This document shows, one piece after another, positions 18,635 through 23,411 of a stretch of DNA of 23,411 nt. Within the stretch, counting starts at the first letter, position 1. Each line of letters opens with the position of its first letter. The stretch lies in the IMG/VR virus record IMGVR_UViG_3300005337_000048, positions 1 through 23,411 of that record; one strand, 5' to 3'. This DNA comes from a virus. Made by a program: the position numbers and the translations under genes. Under the pieces are notes generated by a model. That model did no database searches. It saw only the letters and a list, made by a program, of their open reading frames with translations, and was not told where the DNA came from.

Positions 18635-18820
18635 TCATTCCCCTGGCTGCGATTCTTCAGCCATCGTCATGGCCGCATTCGAAGAATCCAAATACCGCTG
18701 CGCATCTTCGGCATCACTAAAGCCAGAAGCGTGCACACATCCATGCCCATCCTCAATCCGATGGCCCTTCGCATCGGATACAACACGGAGCTTTGGGTTA
18801 ATGATAATTACGGTACTCAT
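18635..18820 (-). CDS. Hypothetical protein, 61 aa
   Basis: MSTVIIINPKLRVVSDAKGHRIEDGHGCVHASGFSDAEDAQRYLDSSNAAMTMAEESQPGE. A short alpha/beta protein with no motif I know. It lies between the membrane protein upstream and the holin, and overlaps the preceding stop by TGATG. The stop lies two bases before the preferred holin start. Confidence 0.55.
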   Translation of the reverse strand: MSTVIIINPKLRVVSDAKGHRIEDGHGCVHASGFSDAEDAQRYLDSSNAAMTMAEESQPGE

Positions 18821-19170
18821 CAGTTCACCTTTTCCTTTGCCTTCTCGGCGTCAATTTTCTGCTTAATCTCAGGAAGAATACGAAAGATTGACATGACGTA
18901 GTCGTCGTCCCTGTCCTGTTTCCTGCGCACCTCATTGATGTCGCCAGCCATCTTTGCCTGCTGAACGGCATCAGCTGCCTGCTTTCCATTCTGCGCGATA
19001 TTCAATCCAGCGAGGAAAGCCACCATGATTAGGGCTACGAGAACGCCCCAACCACCAGCATTCACATTGATCGTCTGTGTGTTCTTGTTTCCAGCTGAGC
19101 TATACATAAGCTCAGCGACCTCACGTAGTTCTTTTACAGCCTCGGTGAACTCAGTCCCCTGTGCTGACAT
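18820..19170 (-). CDS. Single-span membrane protein of the lysis region, 116 aa
   Basis: A soluble helical head (TEAVKELREVAELMYSS), then NVNAGGWGVLVALIMVAFLAGLNIAQNG with one membrane span (about residues 40-60), then a charged helical C-terminus (AADAVQQAKMAGDINEVRRKQDRDD..., EIKQKIDAEKAKEKVN). Proteins with an INVNAGGWG...span occur in phage lysis clusters with undefined roles; a holin partner or lysis regulator is possible. GGGAG lies six bases before the ATG. Confidence 0.6.
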   Translation of the reverse strand: MSAQGTEFTEAVKELREVAELMYSSAGNKNTQTINVNAGGWGVLVALIMVAFLAGLNIAQNGKQAADAVQQAKMAGDINEVRRKQDRDDDYVMSIFRILPEIKQKIDAEKAKEKVN

Positions 19171-19172
19171 GG

Positions 19173-19418
19173 TTAGCTCCCTGATTCGTGCGTTGCCATG
19201 CTACGGCCCTCCATTCGCAGGCAGGCCTCAAATACTCGATCAAGTTTAGCTTTTACCTCATCCATGTCTTTATTGTTTGGATGATTGTTCGTCACGTGCT
19301 CACGAAGGTCTGAAATCTTTGCCCGCAGACTTATGATGGAGCCAACGGTCCACCCGACATAGGCAACAATAGTCGGGATCGACATGGTAATGAGTATTTT
19401 GATCCATTCATCACTCAC
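19173..19418 (-). CDS. Single-span membrane protein, 81 aa
   Basis: Starts at a GTG (19418) with AGGA upstream: MSDEWIKILITMSIPTIVAYVGWTVGSIISLRAKISDLREHVTNNHPNNKDMDEVKAKLDRVFEACLRMEG. One membrane segment (about residues 6-29) is followed by a coiled coil. The layout resembles small holin-like or superinfection-type proteins, but no family is certain. It sits between the tail-tip gene and the other membrane protein of the lysis block. Confidence 0.55.
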   Translation of the reverse strand: MSDEWIKILITMSIPTIVAYVGWTVGSIISLRAKISDLREHVTNNHPNNKDMDEVKAKLDRVFEACLRMEGRSMATHESGS

Positions 19419-19428
19419 GCGGCATTCC

Positions 19429-19878
19429 TCATGGACCGGTATAACTCAAGGTGATGCTGCATGAATTGCTCGTGACAACTACGAGTCCAGATGCCGTATC
19501 CGTGACTTGGCAGGTTGCCGTAGCTGTTGCAAGATCATTTGCACCGTTGACAGTTGCCTGAAACGTTGTGGCTGCTGCATTTGGAGTGGCCGCAGTTACC
19601 GTATTACCGACGCCCTGAACTAGCTGCCAGACGTAGGTATAGCTTCCCGAGCCATTGATAGGCGTCGTCGTGCAGGCATTCGATACGGCAGTTCCTGCGG
19701 TAGCTCTCGATCCAGAAACTCCGACAGGGCTAAGTGTGGCGCTAAGAAAACCAAAATTGACCCACGATGAGCCATTCCATCTCCTTGCCTGAGCAATGGC
19801 CGTCCATGCTGAACCATTCCACCGATTGTAGGTAGAAAAGGTCTGCCACGTTGCGCCCGTCCAGCGTGCGAATGTCAT
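19429..19878 (-). CDS. Tail-tip or adhesin-like protein with Trp repeats, 149 aa
   Basis: The N-terminal part holds three tandem units of the type RW-x-G-x-x-W (ARWTGATW, NRWNGSAW, RRWNGSSW). A C-terminal Ig-like beta domain follows: LSATLSPVGVSGSRATAGTAVSNACTTTPINGSGSYTYVWQLVQGVG...CQVTDTASGLVVVTSNSC. The WNGS.W repeats and the Cys-bearing Ig-type domain fit a fibre accessory or receptor-binding tip. The ATG at 19878 begins one base after the tail-fibre stop; a longer form from 19935 would overlap that gene and is less likely. Confidence 0.65.
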   Translation of the reverse strand: MTFARWTGATWQTFSTYNRWNGSAWTAIAQARRWNGSSWVNFGFLSATLSPVGVSGSRATAGTAVSNACTTTPINGSGSYTYVWQLVQGVGNTVTAATPNAAATTFQATVNGANDLATATATCQVTDTASGLVVVTSNSCSITLSYTGP

Positions 19879-19879
19879 G

Positions 19880-20608
19880 TCAGAAGAACCATAGGTCACC
19901 CGTATTACGGGCTGTTGGTGTACCTGATTGGACAAAAATCGTTGGCTGATTTACTCCACCCGCTACAAAAACACCGGAAGTAGAGATATTCCCGCTCAGA
20001 GCATTGAAACTGCCATCATTGGCGAAACTTGCAAATTTAAAGCTTGCTGGATTTCCGAAGCGGACGCCCAAATTATTGCTACCAGCATCGTATACAAGTT
20101 GAGCACCGGGATAGTTAACCGCGCCGCCTGCATTGGTTATGGTAATTCCTGAATTGAAAAAAGCGGTGCCAGCTGTAGTTGTAGAGCTATTGAAGGTTAC
20201 GGGGCCGCTAACCGTTCCGCCAGATAGAGGCAGATATGAGGCCGTATTGGCCACCACAAATGCCGTCGTAGCAATCTGGGTGCTGTTATTGCCTGGCGCA
20301 GCCGTTGGAGCAATGGGCGTCCCCGTGAACGATGGCGAATTGAGTGGGGCAAACCCGGAAATCTGCGCCATCGTCGCGTAATCGGATGGCGATACGCCAG
20401 CTGCCGCACCGGTATGTTTGAACCCGCTCATCGGGAGATTCGCGGTCGGCGTACCCTGGCCATCCCTCGTCAGGGCATTACCAAGACCGTTAGTACAGAT
20501 ATCGTTGGTATCCGCGTCCATGCGAGGCGCGGAGATGGGGATACTGTTGGTCGCGTCGTTGACCCATGAGTACCCACGAACGAAGACGCCATTACCGTTA
20601 TAGGGCAT
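19880..20608 (-). CDS. Tail fibre protein, 242 aa
   Basis: The N-terminus MPYNGNGVFVRGYSWVNDATNSIPISAPRMDADTNDICTNGLGNALTRDGQGTPTANLPMSGFKHTGAAAGVSPSDYATMAQ is a familiar virion-attachment region of phage tail fibres (PISA.RMDA...D...GL...LTRDGQ...T.NLPM.G.KHTG...A....DYAT..Q). Gly/Ser/Thr/Asn-rich beta repeats follow (STQIATTAFVVAN, LPLSGGTVSGPVTFN), ending in GDLWFF. It should bind the host receptor. It is short for a full fibre, so the neighbouring Trp-repeat protein may form its tip. Confidence 0.85.
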   Translation of the reverse strand: MPYNGNGVFVRGYSWVNDATNSIPISAPRMDADTNDICTNGLGNALTRDGQGTPTANLPMSGFKHTGAAAGVSPSDYATMAQISGFAPLNSPSFTGTPIAPTAAPGNNSTQIATTAFVVANTASYLPLSGGTVSGPVTFNSSTTTAGTAFFNSGITITNAGGAVNYPGAQLVYDAGSNNLGVRFGNPASFKFASFANDGSFNALSGNISTSGVFVAGGVNQPTIFVQSGTPTARNTGDLWFF

Positions 20609-20663
20609 GGTTGCAATTCCTATTAGCCGGGTTCATCATATGTCCAACCACGGGAGCGTCCTC

Positions 20664-20897
20664 ATGATACATCTAGCCATTATCTTACTTTCGGCATACA
20701 TCATATACATAGCCGCCACACTGTTCATCGGAGCGGTAGCAGTTATTGTCCACCAGTTCCGTAAGATTGAGCCGCCACAACTTCAGGCAGATTGGCTGCA
20801 TTACCTACAAGAGCGCCGCGCTGCAAAAGATCAGGTAGGCGTTGTCGTGTATTTTTCGCGATATTCTGGAGTTGGTCGATACCGTCGGGAGAGGTGA
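20664..20897 (+). CDS. Candidate plus-strand membrane micro-protein, up to 77 aa
   Basis: MIHLAIILLSAYIIYIAATLFIGAVAVIVHQFRKIEPPQLQADWLHYLQERRAAKDQ... A long hydrophobic segment (residues 2-28) is followed by a basic amphipathic helix. GGGAG lies about seven bases before the ATG at 20664, and TTGCAA-17-CATCAT (20611-20639) is a possible promoter. The first 79 bases lie in the 134-base gap between two minus-strand late genes; the rest is antisense to the end of the ejection-protein gene. The last 18 residues look non-natural. It could be an independently expressed cargo gene or an accident of sequence. Confidence 0.35.
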   Translation: MIHLAIILLSAYIIYIAATLFIGAVAVIVHQFRKIEPPQLQADWLHYLQERRAAKDQVGVVVYFSRYSGVGRYRRER

Positions 20898-22863
20898 TGA
20901 CTTGCGCAAGCTCCTTGCTGTTCTTAGCCAAGCGCATCTTATCCACGAATTCATTCAAAGCCGCCTTAGGCTTCGTGAGCTGAGAGAGCCCACCACCCGA
21001 CAAATCAGTCATGGTTTGCTGATTTAGCGCCGTAGGACTCCCCTCGCCAAGACGTGTTCCCTGGGCCTTCATGCGGTCCAAGGCAATCGAAAGCCCGTCA
21101 GCCGCCTGATTTCCCGAAGCGCCACGAACCAGCGCCATGAGGTTATCTGCGCTCTGCTGATTACCGGCCATCGTCTGAGCAAATCGGGCGCCAGAGAACT
21201 GAGGCGTCTCACCTCGAATAAACTTGTTAGCCTCATCCCACGTGTTCTGAATATGCTGTCTCAGCATGTCAGGGATGGCCGAAGGATTGGTTTTCTTCAG
21301 CTCGTTGGCGGTATAGGCCAGCGTGTCCGGGTTGACGACGCCCGATGGATTTTCCGGGAACAACGTGTTCTTGACGGCGTTGAATGTCGTCTGAGGCGTC
21401 TTTTCTACGCCTACATCAGCCAATTGACCAACGGGGCTATTTTGAAGCGGCGAGACCTTATTTCGAGTTAAGGCGGCATACAACTTCTGTCCCTGATCGT
21501 AGGGTTTACTCGTACGCAATGCCTTCTGAAGATCAGAAGCGCCCGCATTGAGCATGGCCGACTGCTTAGTGCTCAATTGATTAGGGTCAAAAGTGCCTGG
21601 ATTGGCCTGAGTGACCATTTCGTCATGCAGAGTATCCAAGCGCCCGACATTCGTTTCCGGGGCGCCTGAAACGCCTCCCATGAGCTGTCGAGCGCGCTGC
21701 ATTAGCATCTGCCCAATCTTCGTATTCGGTCCTTGCTCCATGGCCGAATTGGCCAAGCTAGAGGCAATATCCGTGACTTGACCCGGGCTCAAGTTCTCCG
21801 TCTTGGCCATATCGTAGAAAGGCTTCACGGCCGCCGTACGAGCCGCCGCCTCTTGCTTGATTCGCTGCGCTGCCGCCTGCTGGACAAACTCACCAGTCCT
21901 CGACGGATCACGTACAGCCATATCGGGACTAATCTGGTCCGCTAGCTGAGCAATCTGTTGTGCATTAGCAGGTGTCCGCTGGGCCATATAGGGGCCAAGA
22001 ACTTCACTACCGCCAGCAGTCCCTTCAAGCGTACGTTGAATCTTAGGTCCGGCTGTCGAGCCCGTAACATAAGACAAAGCTTCGGGTGCAGTGACCTGAC
22101 CGGTGGCCGTAAGCCTACGAGCTTGATCGAGTTGTTCTGGCGTTGCATCACCAATGATTCGACTAGCGGTGGAGTTGATCGTAGGCCGAACAAGCTTAGG
22201 CAAGCCACCGGCAAAACCACCAGCCAACGTCCCGGCAATGGATGCCATAGGGCTGTCCGGGGCAATTTGATGAGCGGCCTCTTGGCCTGCGAAAGCGCCT
22301 ATGGATGGAAGAATGGCCGACTTGATGGCATTTCCTTCACCTGTAGGGAGCAATCCGCCGCCACCGATGACATTACCGGTAAAGTTAAGCGCTCTTCCTT
22401 GAAGGTCTTTCGGCGCGTATTTGTCATCGATCAAGCCAGCATCATGCGCGGCATTTGAAAGGACGCTCAAATTTCCCGACTTAGTGCCGTAAACCCCTGC
22501 TTCGGGGTTATAGAAATTCCCCGGGATAGCTTGGTCGCCAAAAGAAGTGCCTACACGGCCGCCCGTTAGGTCATTGACTGACCCGGAGACGATGCCAGCA
22601 CCAATGCGCCCCAAATTGTACAGATTCTTAGGAAAATCGATGACGGAATCGGCAAGCCCGGCAAGTCCTTGAACCGCTCCAGTATTTAACTGTCCAGCGC
22701 GGAACCGAAGATTATCAAGCATCGACGGCTCAGGTTTTACAGCTTCCGAGGTTGCAGCCATATTCTTCTGAGCGTAAGCAATCGCATCCTGCTCAGTGGT
22801 GCCTTCAGGAGCATTCACTTCATAGATATGACCATCCGGTCCGGTGACGTGAAAGACGGGCAT
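20743..22863 (-). CDS. Putative DNA ejection (internal virion) protein, 706 aa
   Basis: Begins MPVFHVTGPDGHIYEVNAPEGTTEQDAIAYAQKNMA, a small beta-grasp-like segment common at the start of phage internal proteins. A long Ala/Gly/Gln-rich body follows, with glycine-rich hydrophobic stretches (VIGGGGLLPTG, ASIAGTLAGGFAGGLPKL, residues about 150-225) and extended helices (QAAAQRIKQEAAARTAAVKPFYDMAKTENLS and beyond). This composition and its place next to another virion protein and the tail fibre match P22 gp16/gp20-type ejection proteins, which leave the virion and help DNA cross the envelope. GAGGG lies eight bases before the ATG. Confidence 0.75.
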   Translation of the reverse strand: MPVFHVTGPDGHIYEVNAPEGTTEQDAIAYAQKNMAATSEAVKPEPSMLDNLRFRAGQLNTGAVQGLAGLADSVIDFPKNLYNLGRIGAGIVSGSVNDLTGGRVGTSFGDQAIPGNFYNPEAGVYGTKSGNLSVLSNAAHDAGLIDDKYAPKDLQGRALNFTGNVIGGGGLLPTGEGNAIKSAILPSIGAFAGQEAAHQIAPDSPMASIAGTLAGGFAGGLPKLVRPTINSTASRIIGDATPEQLDQARRLTATGQVTAPEALSYVTGSTAGPKIQRTLEGTAGGSEVLGPYMAQRTPANAQQIAQLADQISPDMAVRDPSRTGEFVQQAAAQRIKQEAAARTAAVKPFYDMAKTENLSPGQVTDIASSLANSAMEQGPNTKIGQMLMQRARQLMGGVSGAPETNVGRLDTLHDEMVTQANPGTFDPNQLSTKQSAMLNAGASDLQKALRTSKPYDQGQKLYAALTRNKVSPLQNSPVGQLADVGVEKTPQTTFNAVKNTLFPENPSGVVNPDTLAYTANELKKTNPSAIPDMLRQHIQNTWDEANKFIRGETPQFSGARFAQTMAGNQQSADNLMALVRGASGNQAADGLSIALDRMKAQGTRLGEGSPTALNQQTMTDLSGGGLSQLTKPKAALNEFVDKMRLAKNSKELAQVITSPDGIDQLQNIAKNTRQRLPDLLQRGALVGNAANLPEVVAAQSYGTGGQ

Positions 22864-23411
22864 TATTGAACCCTCTTTACGGACCAGCCCGCATTGTTGT
22901 TAGTCTGAACAGGAGCGCCAGGAGCAAGCGAAGTGGGAGCAGATACGCCCTGATCTGGATAGTTCGTATTGAACCAACTATTGAACTGGTTCAGGTCGCC
23001 GCCCTTGTTGCGGTAGTCGTTATAGACATTCTGACGCTGCAACAACCGCTGCTGCTTCATATTGTCGGTATTGATGATTGAATTGAGCGCATTCTCCGTC
23101 ATGTTGGCCGAAGGATTCCAGTGCGGAAGGCTCATTAGATCGGCGTTCGTGATGCGATTTCCATACACCTGTTTAGCGGACTCAAGGGCCGCTTGCATGG
23201 CGTACTTCTCAAACTCCTGATTGTTCGTCGGATCAGGGCCGGTCCAGCCGACCGAATTCAGGAAGTTCTTGGCGTCCGTAATGTGGCCAGCAAGGGGGCC
23301 CTTGGTGATGTTTGGAACAAGGGCCATTAGTTTCTGATTGTTGGCGAGCTTGGCCTGGGCCGACTGCGCCTTATCATTGATGTCCTGCTCAAGATCGGCG
23401 ATGTTCCCGGC
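22863..23411 (-). CDS. Putative internal virion/ejection protein, C-terminal part (runs off right edge)
   Basis: The reading frame is open to the right edge, so at least 182 C-terminal codons are present and the start is outside. It begins in the window with a helical segment (IADLEQDINDKAQSAQAKLANNQKLMALVPN). GPLAGHITDAKNFLNSVGWTGPDPTNNQEFEKYAMQAALESAKQVYGNRITNADLMSLPHWNPSANMTENALNSIIN follows, and then a DLNQFNSWFNTNYPDQ motif. Similar C-termini occur in podovirus internal proteins. Its stop overlaps the ATG of the 706-aa protein (TAATG). An ATG at 23327 exists but there is no sign it is the true start. Confidence 0.7.
   Translation of the reverse strand, partial: AGNIADLEQDINDKAQSAQAKLANNQKLMALVPNITKGPLAGHITDAKNFLNSVGWTGPDPTNNQEFEKYAMQAALESAKQVYGNRITNADLMSLPHWNPSANMTENALNSIINTDNMKQQRLLQRQNVYNDYRNKGGDLNQFNSWFNTNYPDQGVSAPTSLAPGAPVQTNNNAGWSVKRVQ

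Noticed and set aside
21958-22458. Plus-strand open frame opposite the ejection-protein gene
   Set aside because: Shadow of a 706-aa minus-strand gene; Arg/Ser-rich, with no ribosome binding site or neighbour on that strand.
1-23411. CRISPR array, insertion sequence, integrase or reverse transcriptase (diversity-generating element)
   Set aside because: No regularly spaced repeats, transposase, integrase or RT motifs were found on either strand; the short repeats in 15798-16005 fall within one gene.

Overview
The window is a piece of a tailed double-stranded DNA bacteriophage genome, most likely a podovirus with a P22-type ejection apparatus. The host is probably a Gram-negative proteobacterium. 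Evidence for this: a portal, TerS and TerL block at the left edge, large ejection-type virion proteins and a tail fibre at the right edge, a GH24 endolysin with an overlapping two-component spanin pair, and a secreted protein that looks like an outer-membrane barrel. Genes are packed with ATGA or TGATG overlaps and are moderately GC-rich. I see no integrase, repressor or host gene, so lifestyle is undecided, and the host genus cannot be named from sequence alone.

Layout: (1) 1-5988, minus strand: portal (partial), terL, terS, two small ORFs, a secreted beta-barrel-like protein, tRNA-Trp, a structured tRNA-like RNA, three small virion-like proteins, tRNA-Ser and five small genes. (2) A terminator-like hairpin at 6002-6035 separates these from 6120-10768, a leftward early-type operon: Lar-like and PD-(D/E)XK nuclease-like genes, a winged-helix-like gene, a DUF6378 protein, a DUF1376 replication-type protein with an unusual structured leader, and many small ORFs. 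(3) 10769-10907 is the divergent control region. (4) 10908-17331, plus strand: early operon with an ERF annealase, a YqaJ-type exonuclease, NinB, a DUF1364 protein, a PAPS-reductase-like PP-loop protein and small ORFs, ending at a strong terminator. (5) 17531-23411, minus strand: late genes read from the right edge (ejection proteins, tail fibre, tail tip, small membrane proteins, holin, endolysin, spanins), ending at a second terminator. The rightward early operon and the leftward late operon therefore converge at 17332-17530.

How the parts work together: the plus operon is a recombination module (ERF, exonuclease, NinB and DUF1364) with accessory genes. The left minus operon carries a replication-type gene plus nuclease and anti-restriction candidates. 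The two minus late blocks (17531-23411, and 1-5988 continuing off the left edge) would join if the genome is circularly permuted or circularises.

The strongest unexplained signals are two RNA structures on the minus strand. One is a 20-nt-arm hairpin joined to a tRNA-like fold immediately upstream of tRNA-Trp (3724-3912). The other is a set of interlocked inverted repeats in front of the DUF1376 gene (9535-9654), where both mismatches become G-U pairs only in the minus-strand transcript. Other points of interest are the secreted barrel-like protein, the PP-loop protein with Cys pairs, a 239-nt dual-frame overlap and a plus-strand membrane ORF lying partly antisense to an ejection-protein gene.
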